Origin: Ensifer adhaerens
Lineage (GTDB): Bacteria > Pseudomonadota > Alphaproteobacteria > Rhizobiales > Rhizobiaceae
DNA: 64,000 nucleotides
Reading direction: 5' to 3'
NCBI RefSeq assembly: GCF_000697965.2
Contig: NZ_CP015880.1
Coordinates: 1,488,001-1,552,000, forward strand
The position numbers and the translations under genes are program-made. Below are positions 1 to 9,576 of this stretch, in pieces; the first letter of the stretch is position 1; every line of letters begins with the position of its first letter. The notes below the pieces were generated by a model. That model did not search any database and was not told where the DNA came from. It saw nothing but the letters and a program-made list of their open reading frames with translations.

Positions 1-421
1 CCGTTTCCCCTTCCGGATTTTGCCCCGGGTTTTCCCGGTGGCATGTCTACATTGTTAGGCAAGCGGCCGGGCATTGGGAAGGGGCAGACAAACAAAGTCT
101 CAGCAATGACTTAATCAGCAATCGCTGCGAGCGTAGAGGCTGGAAATCCGCGGCGAGTCGGGCTTTGACGGACAGGGTCTTCCGATTTCCGGCGCGATGC
201 CCTAGAAAAGCCTGCTCCGGCGGCAAAAGACTGTTCACAACTGCTGTGCGGCTCATCGATCCCGATCGGGATAACTGGGTGAATCGTACAGCGAATCAAG
301 GCATTACAAGGACATCTTCACAGTCCGGGGGGCAAGTGGCGCCAAAGGCCGCAAATTGGCGCTTCCGATGGCAATCCGCTATAAATATCCGACTGATTCT
401 GAACAAAGATCGTGATCACCA
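1..421. other. Upstream region of gyrA, no gene seen
   Basis: No open frame here has a plausible protein, ribosome binding site and codon use together; the short frames on both strands look random. The stretch probably holds the gyrA promoter. A weak candidate is TTGGCG near 355 with TATAAA about 18 bases downstream near 380. That pairing is a guess from inspection. Confidence 0.4.
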
Positions 422-3202
422 TTGACTGAGCAAAGCACCCCCGGCGGCGGAAAAACTCCGCCAGGCATCGAGCCGATTTCCATCATCGAGGAAATGCAGC
501 GGTCCTATCTCGATTACGCGATGAGCGTTATCGTCAGCCGCGCGCTTCCCGACGTGCGTGACGGTCTGAAACCCGTGCACCGCCGCATCCTCTACGGGAT
601 GAGCGAGCTCGGCATCGACTGGAACAAGAAATACGTCAAATGCGCCCGTGTGACCGGGGACGTGATGGGTAAGTACCACCCGCACGGCAACGCCGCGATC
701 TACGACGCGCTGGCGCGCATGGCGCAGGACTGGTCGCTCCGCCTGCCGCTGATCGACGGCCAGGGCAACTTCGGTTCGGTCGACGGCGACCCGCCGGCGG
801 CCGAGCGCTACACCGAATGCCGCCTGCAGAAGGCCGCGCATTCGCTGCTCGACGATCTCGACAAGGAAACGGTCGACTTCCGCGACAACTATGACGGCAC
901 CCTGCAGGAGCCGGCGGTCGTTCCCGCGAAGTTCCCGAACCTGCTCGTCAACGGCGCCGGCGGTATTGCCGTCGGCATGGCGACGAACATTCCGCCGCAC
1001 AACCTGGTCGAAGTCATCAACGGCTGCATGGCGCTGATCGACAATCCGGCGATCGAACTGCCGGAACTGATGGAAATCATCCCCGGCCCGGATTTCCCGA
1101 CTGGCGCGCTGATCCTTGGCCGCTCGGGCATCCGCTCGGCCTATGAGACCGGCCGCGGCTCCGTCATCATGCGCGGCCGCGCCCATATCGAGCCGATGCG
1201 CGGCGACCGCGAGCAGATCATCATCACCGAGATCCCGTTCCAGGTGAACAAGGCGACGATGATCGAGAAGATGGCCGAGCTGGTCCGCGAGAAGCGTATC
1301 GAAGGCATCTCGGACCTGCGTGACGAATCGGACCGCCAGGGCTACCGCGTCGTCATCGAACTGAAGCGCGATGCCAATGCCGATGTCATCCTGAACCAGC
1401 TTTACCGCTACACGCCGCTGCAGACCTCGTTTGGCTGCAACATGGTGGCACTGAACGGCGGCAAGCCCGAGCACATGACGCTGCTCGACATGCTGCGTGC
1501 CTTTGTCTCGTTCCGCGAGGAAGTTGTTAGCCGGCGTACGAAGTACCTGCTGCGCAAGGCGCGCGACCGTGCCCATGTGCTCGTCGGTCTTGCCATCGCG
1601 GTTGCCAACATCGACGAAATCATCAAGCTCATCCGCCATGCGCCCGACCCGCAGACGGCGCGCGAGCAGTTGATGGAGCGCCGCTGGCCGGCCCATGACG
1701 TCGAGAGCCTCATCCGCCTCATCGACGACCCGCGCCACCGCATCAACGAGGACGGCACCTACAACCTCTCGGAAGAGCAGGCCCGCGCCATCCTCGACCT
1801 GCGCCTGCAGCGCCTGACAGCGCTCGGCCGCGACGAAATCGGCGACGAACTCAACAAGATCGGCGAGGAAATCAAGGATTACCTCGACATCCTGTCGTCG
1901 CGCCTGCGTATCATGAGCATCGTCAAGGACGAACTCGTCGCCATCCGCGACGAGTTCGGCACCCCGCGCCGGTCCGAGATCATGGAAGGCGGCCCCGACA
2001 TGGACGATGAGGATCTCATCGCCCGTGAAGACATGGTCGTGACCGTCTCGCATCTCGGCTATATCAAACGCGTGCCGCTGACGACCTACCGCGCGCAGCG
2101 CCGTGGTGGCAAGGGCCGTTCGGGCATGGCGACCCGGGACGAGGATTTCGTTACCCGGCTATTCGTTGCCAATACCCATACGCCGGTTCTGTTCTTCTCC
2201 TCGCGTGGCATCGTCTACAAGGAGAAGGTCTGGCGCCTGCCGATAGGCACGCCGCAATCGCGCGGCAAGGCGCTGATCAACATGCTGCCGCTGGAACCCG
2301 GCGAACGCATCACGACAATCATGCCGCTGCCCGAGGATGAGGCAACCTGGGAAAACCTCGACGTCATGTTCTCGACGACCCGCGGCACGGTTCGCCGCAA
2401 CAAGCTGTCGGACTTCGTTCAGGTCAACCGCAACGGAAAGATCGCGATGAAGCTCGAGGAAGAGGGCGACGAGATCCTTTCCGTCGACACCTGTACGGAG
2501 CATGACGACGTCATGCTGACGACAGCGCTCGGCCAGTGCATCCGCTTCCCGGTCGACGACGTGCGCGTCTTTGCCGGCCGCAACTCGATCGGCGTTCGTG
2601 GCATCAATCTCGGCGACGGCGACCGCATCATCTCGATGGCGATCCTTGGCCATGTCGAGGCCGAACCGTGGGAGCGTGCCGCCTATCTCAAGCGCGCTGC
2701 AGCGGAACGTCGGGCGACGAACGGCGACGAGGAAGAAATCGCTCTGGTCGGCGAGGAAGTCGCTGACGGCGGAGAACTGTCGAACGAACGCTTCGAGGAA
2801 CTGAAGGCACGCGAACAGTTCGTGCTGACGGTCTCGGAGAAGGGCTTCGGCAAGCGCTCGTCGTCCTACGATTTCCGGACTTCGGGCCGTGGCGGCAAGG
2901 GCATCCGTGCCACCGACACGTCGAAGACGACGGAAATTGGCGTGCTCGTCGCGGCCTTCCCGATCGAAGACAACGACCAGATCATGCTTGTATCCGACGG
3001 TGGCCAATTGATCCGCGTGCCGATCAATGGCGTCCGGCTTGCGAGCCGCGCGACCAAGGGCGTTACCATCTTCTCGACCGCCAAGGACGAGAAGGTCGTT
3101 TCGGTCGAGCGCATCAGCGAACCGGAAAGCGACGAAGAGGAAGGCGAAGAGGCGGCCGTCGAGAACGGCGCAGCGGAAACGCCAGCCGAATCCGAGGATT
3201 AA
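422..3202 (+). CDS. gyrA: DNA gyrase subunit A
   Basis: This is the breakage-reunion subunit of type IIA topoisomerase; with GyrB it introduces negative supercoils using ATP. The protein has 926 residues, full length for the family. The winged-helix/tower core fills the N-terminal half, with the catalytic tyrosine at Tyr130 (AERYTECRL). A GyrA-box (QRRGGKG) lies near residue 560, at the start of the C-terminal beta-pinwheel, and the tail is acidic. Translation appears to start at TTG with only a weak upstream ribosome site; no ATG start fits the conserved N-terminus. The quinolone-determining stretch reads HPHGNAA, with Asn90 and Ala91 where E. coli has Asp82 and Ser83. A strong terminator follows. 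Confidence 0.97.
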   Translation: MTEQSTPGGGKTPPGIEPISIIEEMQRSYLDYAMSVIVSRALPDVRDGLKPVHRRILYGMSELGIDWNKKYVKCARVTGDVMGKYHPHGNAAIYDALARMAQDWSLRLPLIDGQGNFGSVDGDPPAAERYTECRLQKAAHSLLDDLDKETVDFRDNYDGTLQEPAVVPAKFPNLLVNGAGGIAVGMATNIPPHNLVEVINGCMALIDNPAIELPELMEIIPGPDFPTGALILGRSGIRSAYETGRGSVIMRGRAHIEPMRGDREQIIITEIPFQVNKATMIEKMAELVREKRIEGISDLRDESDRQGYRVVIELKRDANADVILNQLYRYTPLQTSFGCNMVALNGGKPEHMTLLDMLRAFVSFREEVVSRRTKYLLRKARDRAHVLVGLAIAVANIDEIIKLIRHAPDPQTAREQLMERRWPAHDVESLIRLIDDPRHRINEDGTYNLSEEQARAILDLRLQRLTALGRDEIGDELNKIGEEIKDYLDILSSRLRIMSIVKDELVAIRDEFGTPRRSEIMEGGPDMDDEDLIAREDMVVTVSHLGYIKRVPLTTYRAQRRGGKGRSGMATRDEDFVTRLFVANTHTPVLFFSSRGIVYKEKVWRLPIGTPQSRGKALINMLPLEPGERITTIMPLPEDEATWENLDVMFSTTRGTVRRNKLSDFVQVNRNGKIAMKLEEEGDEILSVDTCTEHDDVMLTTALGQCIRFPVDDVRVFAGRNSIGVRGINLGDGDRIISMAILGHVEAEPWERAAYLKRAAAERRATNGDEEEIALVGEEVADGGELSNERFEELKAREQFVLTVSEKGFGKRSSSYDFRTSGRGGKGIRATDTSKTTEIGVLVAAFPIEDNDQIMLVSDGGQLIRVPINGVRLASRATKGVTIFSTAKDEKVVSVERISEPESDEEEGEEAAVENGAAETPAESED

Positions 3203-3231
3203 GCGCTAGACTTGAAGTGCCAAGGAAACTG

Positions 3232-3258
3232 AAAGCCCGCCATTTTGGCGGGCTTTTT
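3232..3258 (+). terminator. Rho-independent terminator of gyrA
   Basis: An inverted repeat AAAGCCCGCC/GGCGGGCTTT with a 4-5 base loop is followed by a T run, 30 bases after the gyrA stop. Confidence 0.9.
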
Positions 3259-3303
3259 CGTGCGTAGGACTAGTATTGAGCAGCAGCGGGAGGTGTCTGA
3301 AAG

Positions 3304-4228
3304 TCAGATTTCGGTATTCGCGTCTGCATGCGCAGTGCCACGAATATAGGCCCGCAGTCCCGCGGCAAGTGCGTCGAACGTGACGCGACAGCGGGGAGCC
3401 GTCTTCAGGTTCTCATGCATCACCAGCCAGGTATCGAGCTTCATCTCGAACAAGCCGGGCAGCACTGGGAGCAGGTCGGGGTCGCGTGCCGCAAGTCCGC
3501 TCTGGCAGATTCCGACGCCGAAGCCGGCGCGGATTGCGGCCAATTGGGCAAGATTGCTGTCGGCCCTCAGCGCAAAGCGTGTGGCCGGCAGTTCGGGCGA
3601 GCGGGCGATGATCGCCCGGATCGCCGCAGTCTCTCGGTCGTAACCGATCAGGCTGTGATTGCTAAGGTCTGCCAGTGTCTGCGGCATGCCGCGTCGCTCA
3701 ATGTAGCGGCGATGGGCGTGAAAGCCTAAGGGAACCGCGCCGAGATGTCGGGCGATTAGCGCATCCTGTGCGGGCGCCACCATGCGCACCGCGATATCGG
3801 CCTCCTGGCGCAAGAGGTCCTCGACCGTGTCCGAGGCGGAAAGCTCGATCGTCAATGCAGGATAGGCGGCGTGCAGTTCTGAAAGGATCGGCGGCAGGAC
3901 CTCGATGCCGATGACTTCGCTAGCGCTGATACGCACAAGTGCCGCTGACCGTATCGCGCCGGCCCGACGCCGCGCGCAAGAGCGCAGCCGATGTCGCGGC
4001 GAGCGTCTCGGCATAGGGCTTGAGTGCCAGCGCGGCGTCGGTCGGCAACAGACCGTGCGGCGAGCGCACGAACAGCGGATAGCCGAGTGTCGCTTCCATG
4101 GCGTCCACGTGCCGGCCAACGGTCGGTTGCGTCAGGCCAAGCTCGCGGGCGGCGGCTGACAACGATCCCTCCTTAAGCACGGCGAGGAATGTTCGGTAGA
4201 AATCCCAGCTCAAATCCATCTTGCTCAT
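3304..4228 (-). pseudogene. LysR-family transcriptional regulator, frameshifted
   Basis: Two overlapping minus-strand frames together encode one LysR-type regulator. The first frame starts at 4228 (MSKMDLSWDFY) and carries the N-terminal winged helix-turn-helix (AAARELGLTQPTVGRHVDAM). It breaks off at a stop near 3925. The second frame resumes with VRISASEVIGIEVLPP and carries the whole substrate-binding domain to 3304. Removing one A of the pair at 3937-3938 on the plus strand restores GTVRISASEV and a single product of about 307 residues, normal for the family. It is either a recent inactivating mutation or a sequencing error. It is divergent from the epimerase gene at 4321, its likely target. 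Confidence 0.85.
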
Positions 4229-4320
4229 GGATTTCAGTATAGCTACGCAAGATTTTTCGGCAATTCCGTTTAGCTCGTGAATGCGTGATCCTGCCTTCAT
4301 CGAAACGGATGGAGTGTGAC

Positions 4321-5328
4321 ATGACCGAGATGCAGCAGAGAACAAGACGTGTGCTGGTGCTCGGCGCGACGGGCGGTATCGGCAGCGCCGTCGCCCGTGG
4401 GCTCCGCAGGCGCGGCTGGCAGGTGCGTGCCTTGAACCGAAACGCCGCGACGACGGCGCAGGCCGAGCCGGCGTTCGACTGGCGGCAAGGCGATGCCATG
4501 AACGCGGACGACGTTCGCACTGCTGCCGAAGGGGTGGATCTGATCGTGCACGCGGTCAATCCGTCGGGTTACCGCAATTGGGGCACCTTGGTGCTGCCGA
4601 TGCTGGACAATACGATCGCCGCGGCCAAGTCCACCGGTGCACGCATCCTCTTACCGGGAACGATCTACAATTTCGGCCGCGACGCCTTTCCCGTCCTAAC
4701 GGAGGACGCGCCGCAGAACCCGGATACCGACAAGGGTCTGATCCGCAGGGAGATGGAGCGCCGTCTGAAGGACGCTTCGGAGGCAGGTGTCGGCGTCATC
4801 ATCGTGAGGGCAGGCGACTTCTTCGGTCCCGGTGCGGCCAATAACTGGTTTTCGCAAGGGCTGGTAAAGCCGGGCAGAGCGTTGGGCGCGATTTCCTACC
4901 CGGGCCGCGAGGGGATCGGCCACCAATGGGCCTATCTGCCCGATGTCGCCGAAACCATGATCCGCCTCGTCGAGCGCGCCGAGGACCTGCCGCCTTTCGC
5001 CGTTTACCACATGCGCGGCTTCCTCGACCGCAATGGAACCGAGATGATCGCGGCGATCCGCCGGGTTGTCGGCAAGCCGGCGCTTCCCGTCCGGGCCTTC
5101 CCGTGGTGGCTGATCGACTTGGCTTCGCCCTTCGTTCCGCTCTTCAGGGAGTTGCGCAAGATGCGCTATCTCTGGCGCGAACCGTTGAGAATGCCGAACG
5201 AGCGGCTGCTTGCCGTGCTCGGCGAAGAGCCGCACACGCCGATCGACGAGGCGGTTGCAACGACGCTCGTCGGACTTGGTTGCCTGAACGCCCCGCGGGC
5301 GCTTCCGCAAGGGATTGCCGCAGGCTAG
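4321..5328 (+). CDS. NAD-dependent epimerase/dehydratase family protein
   Basis: This is an extended short-chain dehydrogenase-type protein of 335 residues. The N-terminal Rossmann nucleotide-binding motif is clear (VLVLGATGGIGSAVARGL), followed by a nucleoside-diphosphate-sugar-epimerase-like fold. The expected YxxxK catalytic pair is not obvious, so the reaction and substrate are open; it may be an atypical SDR acting as a NADPH-binding reductase. The ATG at 4321 is chosen because the Rossmann strand starts soon after it. It is divergent from the frameshifted LysR gene, so LysR control is a reasonable inference that may now be lost. Confidence 0.85.
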   Translation: MTEMQQRTRRVLVLGATGGIGSAVARGLRRRGWQVRALNRNAATTAQAEPAFDWRQGDAMNADDVRTAAEGVDLIVHAVNPSGYRNWGTLVLPMLDNTIAAAKSTGARILLPGTIYNFGRDAFPVLTEDAPQNPDTDKGLIRREMERRLKDASEAGVGVIIVRAGDFFGPGAANNWFSQGLVKPGRALGAISYPGREGIGHQWAYLPDVAETMIRLVERAEDLPPFAVYHMRGFLDRNGTEMIAAIRRVVGKPALPVRAFPWWLIDLASPFVPLFRELRKMRYLWREPLRMPNERLLAVLGEEPHTPIDEAVATTLVGLGCLNAPRALPQGIAAG

Positions 5329-5373
5329 CGCGCGCGCATGTCAGGATCAATTTCGGGCAGGCCTCGATAGCAG

Positions 5374-6336
5374 TCAGTTCCGGAAGACGAGGCAAGCGCC
5401 GCCGCTCTTGCGGATGGTGGCGCAAAGCTTGTTCGCGTCCGCCTGGGTCTCGCGGCCGATGCGTGCGGCGTAGCGGATTCGCAGGCCGAAGCTGGCATTG
5501 CGCTCGCGCAGGAGAAGCGCCTTCTCGCTGCGGATCGGCTCCGGCAGGCGCTTGACGGCGCTGACGAACAGTCGCTGCGCCACTGATTTCTGGAAATGCG
5601 CGGCAAGCTGTACGCCCCAGGGCGCCCATTCGGCTTCGTCGATCACCTCGATGTCGCGGAGGTTGCGGGTGCTGGCGAGCGCCACACAGCCGTCGATGAA
5701 GCTCTTGTTCTTGTCGAGCGTCAGGTCGAGGATCTTCGGCGGATTGTCGCGCCAGTCCTCGACGCTGTAGGCGGTGATCGCGAGCACGTAGTTGCGCGTT
5801 TCCGCCGGCAGCCAATCGACCTCGAGAAAACGCTCCAGCCCGTTCTCGCCGGCATTGTAGGCGGCAGCCGCATAGCCGAGATTGCCGTAGCGCGACTTCA
5901 GTTCGTTCAGATACTCTGCCGACTTGCCGAGCGCCTCGACGACATCGAAGCTGTTGTTGAGCCCTCGCATCTTCGCCGTTCCCGGCATGAATTGCGCGAT
6001 GCCTTCGGCACCCTTGGGGCTGACGGCATTGGGCCGGAACAGGCTTTCGCGCCAGATGAGCCGGGCGAAGAAGGCCGCGGGCAGGTCGTTGACCGTCGCA
6101 TAGTGGTCGATCACTCCGCAGATATCGCGGGCGAAGTTTTCCTTGCTGATGCAGAGCGACTTGGCGGAGTCGGTGGCCGACGGGCCGGAATAGACGCACT
6201 TGGGCTGCGCGGCGAAGTCGTCGATACGAGCCTCTGCCTCGGTCATGTTTAATGCAGGAATGCTGGCAGCCAACGCCAGTGCCGCTCTCGCGACACGTGC
6301 CCAGGCGCCCGATCTGACCTTCCGCCGAAGACCCAC
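5374..6336 (-). CDS. Lytic murein transglycosylase, SLT-type
   Basis: This is a periplasmic peptidoglycan-cleaving enzyme of the soluble lytic transglycosylase family, 320 residues. An N-terminal signal-like segment (basic start, then alanine/leucine run to about residue 30) precedes the SLT core. The core has the catalytic glutamate in RLIWRESLFRPNAVS, then the GIAQFMPGTA and AAYNAGENG motifs. The C-terminal 80 residues (SAVKRLPEPIRSEK onward, ending GGACLVFRN) resemble a SPOR-like fold that could bind denuded glycan strands. The start is GTG at 6336, since no ATG comes before the signal segment. It stands alone, convergent with the epimerase gene. Confidence 0.88.
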   Translation of the reverse strand: MGLRRKVRSGAWARVARAALALAASIPALNMTEAEARIDDFAAQPKCVYSGPSATDSAKSLCISKENFARDICGVIDHYATVNDLPAAFFARLIWRESLFRPNAVSPKGAEGIAQFMPGTAKMRGLNNSFDVVEALGKSAEYLNELKSRYGNLGYAAAAYNAGENGLERFLEVDWLPAETRNYVLAITAYSVEDWRDNPPKILDLTLDKNKSFIDGCVALASTRNLRDIEVIDEAEWAPWGVQLAAHFQKSVAQRLFVSAVKRLPEPIRSEKALLLRERNASFGLRIRYAARIGRETQADANKLCATIRKSGGACLVFRN

Positions 6337-6424
6337 GTCAAAATATTTCCAGAAACAGTCCTTGAAGGTTCATAGCATCTCCCGCCGCCTCGACAAACGG
6401 CCATTGTCGAGGCGCCGCCGCGGG

Positions 6425-6934
6425 TTAGCGCGGCGAGCCCGTCGGAAGCACCAGTTGCATGAATGTCAGATCAAGCCAGCGGCCGAACTTCGTGCCGACC
6501 TCACGCAGCCGGCCGGTATCCTCGAAACCCAGTTGGGCATGAAGGCGGATCGAGGCTGCGTTCTCCGATTCGATGCCGGCGATCATCACATGTTTGCCAA
6601 GCCGTTCGGCCTCGGCGATCAACGCGACCATGAGTTTCCGGCCGATGCCGCCACCGCGCCGATCCTTGTGAACATAGACGGAGTGCTCGACCGTATGGCG
6701 ATAGCCATCGAAGGCGCGCCAATCGCCGAAGGACGCATAGCCGATGACATCGCCTTCCTCGCAGACCGCCACCAGCACAGGATAGCCCACGTCCGTGCGC
6801 GCCTTCAGCCAGGCCACGCGATTGGCGACATCGACCAGGGTCTCGTTCCAGATCGCCGTCGTGTTCGCCACGGCGTCGTTGTAGATCTCGCAGATGACTG
6901 GCATATCGTCTTGGATGGCCGCCCGGATCAGCAT
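6425..6934 (-). CDS. GNAT N-acetyltransferase, phosphinothricin-acetyltransferase-like
   Basis: This is an acetyl-CoA-dependent N-acyltransferase of 169 residues resembling the Pat/Bar and YncA group. The N-terminus (LIRAAIQDDMPVICEIYNDA), the WNE motif and the acetyl-CoA motif A (HKDRRGGGIGRKLM) are typical, as is the ending SIRLHAQLGFEDTG. Homologues acetylate phosphinothricin, methionine sulfone or related amino groups; the actual substrate cannot be told here. The start at 6934 (MLIRAA) is preferred over the upstream ATG at 6949. It is divergent from the XRE-cupin regulator gene with a 37-base gap, which suggests joint control from one operator. Confidence 0.88.
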   Translation of the reverse strand: MLIRAAIQDDMPVICEIYNDAVANTTAIWNETLVDVANRVAWLKARTDVGYPVLVAVCEEGDVIGYASFGDWRAFDGYRHTVEHSVYVHKDRRGGGIGRKLMVALIAEAERLGKHVMIAGIESENAASIRLHAQLGFEDTGRLREVGTKFGRWLDLTFMQLVLPTGSPR

Positions 6935-6971
6935 GCTTGCTCCTCGCATTCGTTCACTATATGACTACGAT

Positions 6972-7541
6972 ATGAATACTAAAGTAGACAGTCTGGATCA
7001 ACGGCTCAGTGAACGAATTCGTCTGGAAAGAGAGGCGCGCGGCTGGTCACTGAGCGAGCTTTCGGAGCGATCAGGCGTCTCGCGCGCAATGATCCACAAG
7101 GTAGAGCGCGGCGATAGCAGCCCGACGGCGACGCTGCTGGCAAAGCTCGCCGGCGCTTTCGGGCTCACCATGTCCACTCTGATCGCTCGTGCGGAGATGA
7201 GCCAGGGCAGGCTGTCGCGGCGCCAGGATCAGGCGGTGTGGCGCGATCCGCAGACCGGATATCTTCGGCGCCATGTCTCGCCGATGTCGGACCTGCCGCT
7301 CGAGCTTGTCGAGGTTGAACTTCCGGCCGGCGCCGAGGTGCCGATCCCGGCATCCGCCTATGCGCTCCATCGCCGGTGGATATGGGTGACTGCGGGGCGC
7401 CTGACCTTCGTGGAAGGGCTGGAGACCCATACGCTCGGCATCGGGGATTGCCTGGAACTCGGCCCGCCGGAGGATTGCGTCTTCCGCAATGTCGGCGGAG
7501 AGACCTGTATCTACGCCGTCGTCCTGTTGCGGACGGGTTGA
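6972..7541 (+). CDS. XRE-family regulator with C-terminal cupin domain
   Basis: This 189-residue transcription factor has an N-terminal helix-turn-helix (residues about 12-65; SLSELSERSGVSRAMIHKVE) and a C-terminal cupin sensor fold (about 110-185; LELGPPEDCVFRN). The family, PuuR- and SutR-like, senses small metabolites through the cupin and usually represses neighbouring catabolic or detoxification genes. The ATG at 6972 is used because frames upstream run into the neighbouring gene. The 37-base gap to the divergent acetyltransferase makes that gene the most likely target; this is inference. Confidence 0.9.
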   Translation: MNTKVDSLDQRLSERIRLEREARGWSLSELSERSGVSRAMIHKVERGDSSPTATLLAKLAGAFGLTMSTLIARAEMSQGRLSRRQDQAVWRDPQTGYLRRHVSPMSDLPLELVEVELPAGAEVPIPASAYALHRRWIWVTAGRLTFVEGLETHTLGIGDCLELGPPEDCVFRNVGGETCIYAVVLLRTG

Positions 7542-7543
7542 GC

Positions 7544-8347
7544 CTAGATGCCGAGCTCGGCGATGGCGATTCGCGCCATCGTAAGGTCATTCTCGACGCC
7601 GGAATCGTCATTGTCTTCCAGGAACCAGGCTGCGGAAAGCCCGGCATAGGCAAGCACCCAGTTGAGAATGCGCTGCGGGTGAAGCCCGGTCTCCTTCGCG
7701 ACGATCGGCAGATGCCGCTGCAGCCGGCCCGGAGCGGTGACCAGGGGCAGTTCTGGATTGCAGAACAGGTTGGCGTAGTCGTAGCCGCGATCGCCGAGGA
7801 CGCGTTTCGGATCGATCGCCAGCCAGCCGCGGTCGCCAAAATCGAGGATGTTGGCGTGGTGGACGTCGGCATGCAGCACGACCGGCGGTTCGGGATCTGC
7901 AAACAGGCTTTTCGCCGCCTCGAGCGCGCGGGCAAAGAGACCGCCTTGAGCGGGAGCAGCCGTCTCCAGGGAAGCGAACCATTTGTCGAGTGGCACGAGA
8001 TCGCCGGGAACCGGTGTCGAGCGCGGCGCATGGAGCTCGGCGACGGTGCGGCAGATGATGCGCGTCACTTCCTCGTCGCTTCCGGTCATCGCCATGTGGA
8101 AGAGGTTGCGCTGGCTGTCCGTGCGCTCCATCAGCACCGCGTCGCCATCGGCTTCATAGACCTTTGCAGCGCCATGCCCGTTCCAGTAGAGCAGGGGCAG
8201 GCGACCATACTTCTCTTCCGGGTCCTCGGCGACCTTGAGCATCGCCTGCTGGCCGCGATAGCGGACGGGGTAAAGACGGCTGGAGGGGGTTACGATGACG
8301 TCGCCGTCAGGATGCAATGACCATTTTTCTGAATATAGCGAAAACAT
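7544..8347 (-). CDS. Aminoglycoside/hydroxyurea-type phosphotransferase (APH(6)-like kinase)
   Basis: This 267-residue protein of the aminoglycoside phosphotransferase superfamily resembles the APH(6)/hydroxyurea kinase group that includes streptomycin 6-kinases. The catalytic loop HADVHHANIL (Brenner-type motif) and the metal-binding aspartate in LAIDPKRVLGDRGYD are present, with a nucleotide-binding lobe before them. Many chromosomal members of unknown substrate exist, so antibiotic resistance is only a possibility. The ATG at 8347 (MFSLYSEKW) starts the conserved region. It is convergent with the XRE-cupin gene, 2 bases apart. Confidence 0.85.
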   Translation of the reverse strand: MFSLYSEKWSLHPDGDVIVTPSSRLYPVRYRGQQAMLKVAEDPEEKYGRLPLLYWNGHGAAKVYEADGDAVLMERTDSQRNLFHMAMTGSDEEVTRIICRTVAELHAPRSTPVPGDLVPLDKWFASLETAAPAQGGLFARALEAAKSLFADPEPPVVLHADVHHANILDFGDRGWLAIDPKRVLGDRGYDYANLFCNPELPLVTAPGRLQRHLPIVAKETGLHPQRILNWVLAYAGLSAAWFLEDNDDSGVENDLTMARIAIAELGI

Positions 8348-8371
8348 AAGCTCTTCATTCCCAAAGACAAA

Positions 8372-8393
8372 TGCCCCGCCGAAGAGGCGGAGC
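8372..8393 (-). terminator. Probable terminator downstream of nemA
   Basis: The stem GCTCCGCC/GGCGGGGC (minus-strand reading, one G-T pair) lies 18 bases after the reductase stop and is followed by ATTTGTCTTT. Confidence 0.6.
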
Positions 8394-8410
8394 ATTGCCA
8401 TGTGGGAGTG

Positions 8411-9532
8411 TCAGGCGACCTGTTCAAGGGCCGGATAGTCGGTATAGCCCTTGGCGCCACCACCGTAGAAGGTTGCCTGATCCGGCGTGTTGAGCGGCGC
8501 ATCGCGCTTCAACCGTTCGACGAGATCCGGGTTGGCGATGAACGGCTTGCCGAAAGCGACGAGGTCGGCTTCGCCGTCCTTGACCGTCTTTACCGCGAGT
8601 GCCCTGTCATAGCCATTATTGGTCATCCAGGCAGCCTTGCCGCCGGCAGCGACATAGGTCGAACGCAGGGCGTCGTAGTCGAATGGCTGGTCGCCCTGCT
8701 GGTGGTCGCGCGGGCCGCCGGTCGCGCCTTCAATGATGTGGATATAGGCGAGGGGGTAGCGGGCGAGGTTCTTGACCACATGGCCGAACACCTCCTGCGG
8801 TTGCGGATCAAAGGCATCGTTGGCGGGAGTGACGGGCGAAAGGCGGATACCGACCCGGCCGGCGCCGATTTCATTCGTCACGGCATCCATGACCTCGAAC
8901 AGGAAGCGGGCGCGGTTTTCGATCGAACCGCCGTAGGTATCCGTGCGGTGGTTCGAACCCGAACGCAGGAACTGGTCGATGAGATAGCCGTTGGCCGCAT
9001 GGATCTCGATGCCATCGAAGCCGGCGTCGATCGCGGCGCGCGCAGCCTTGCGATAGTCCTCGACGATCGCTTCGATCTCGGCGGTCTCCAGTGCATGCGG
9101 CTCGGAGGTTTCGGCAAAGGAGCCAGTACCGTCCGAATTGACCAGATAGGTCTTCGACTTAGCGCGAACGGCCGACGGTGCAACAGGCTTGCCGCCACCC
9201 GGCTGCAGAGAATCATGCGAAATGCGGCCGACATGCCACATCTGGACGACGATCCGGCCGCCCTTGGCGTGCACTGCGTCCGTCACCTTGCGCCAGCCTT
9301 CAAGCGCTTCCGGCGTATAGAGGCCCGGAACGTCGGCATAGCCCTGGCCCTGCTGGGTGATCGCCGTTCCCTCCGAGATCAGCAGGCCTGCCGTCGCGCG
9401 CTGCTCGTAGTAGGTCACATTCAGGGTGTTCGGAACGGCGCCCGGGGATCGGTTGCGGGTCAGCGGCGCCATCACGATGCGGTTTTTCAGCGCGATGTCA
9501 CCAATGGTGATGGGGTCGAAAAGCGAGGCCAT
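8411..9532 (-). CDS. nemA: Alkene reductase, old yellow enzyme family (N-ethylmaleimide reductase)
   Basis: This FMN-dependent, NADPH-using oxidoreductase of 373 residues reduces activated C=C bonds of electrophiles such as N-ethylmaleimide and enones. The TIM-barrel starts with LFDPITIGDIALKNRIVMAP and has the flavin/substrate-binding PLTRNRSPG, MWHVGRISH and HAANGYLIDQFL stretch, with the active-site tyrosine in NHRTDTYGGS. It is cytosolic. The ArsR-type regulator lies 44 bases upstream on the same strand, so the two form a probable operon. This parallels nemRA of enterobacteria, but with a different regulator family. Confidence 0.95.
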   Translation of the reverse strand: MASLFDPITIGDIALKNRIVMAPLTRNRSPGAVPNTLNVTYYEQRATAGLLISEGTAITQQGQGYADVPGLYTPEALEGWRKVTDAVHAKGGRIVVQMWHVGRISHDSLQPGGGKPVAPSAVRAKSKTYLVNSDGTGSFAETSEPHALETAEIEAIVEDYRKAARAAIDAGFDGIEIHAANGYLIDQFLRSGSNHRTDTYGGSIENRARFLFEVMDAVTNEIGAGRVGIRLSPVTPANDAFDPQPQEVFGHVVKNLARYPLAYIHIIEGATGGPRDHQQGDQPFDYDALRSTYVAAGGKAAWMTNNGYDRALAVKTVKDGEADLVAFGKPFIANPDLVERLKRDAPLNTPDQATFYGGGAKGYTDYPALEQVA

Positions 9533-9576
9533 GGGAGGTCCTTTCAGGGGGGGCTGCTTGGGAGAAGGTGGTTGAT

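Noticed and set aside
1..300. Short frames upstream of gyrA, such as 165-425 on the plus strand
   Set aside because: They lack ribosome sites and conserved features, and the longest one overlaps the gyrA start in another frame.
416..2053. Open frame of 545 codons opposite gyrA
   Set aside because: It is a shadow of gyrA in the complementary frame, with no domain and no ribosome site.
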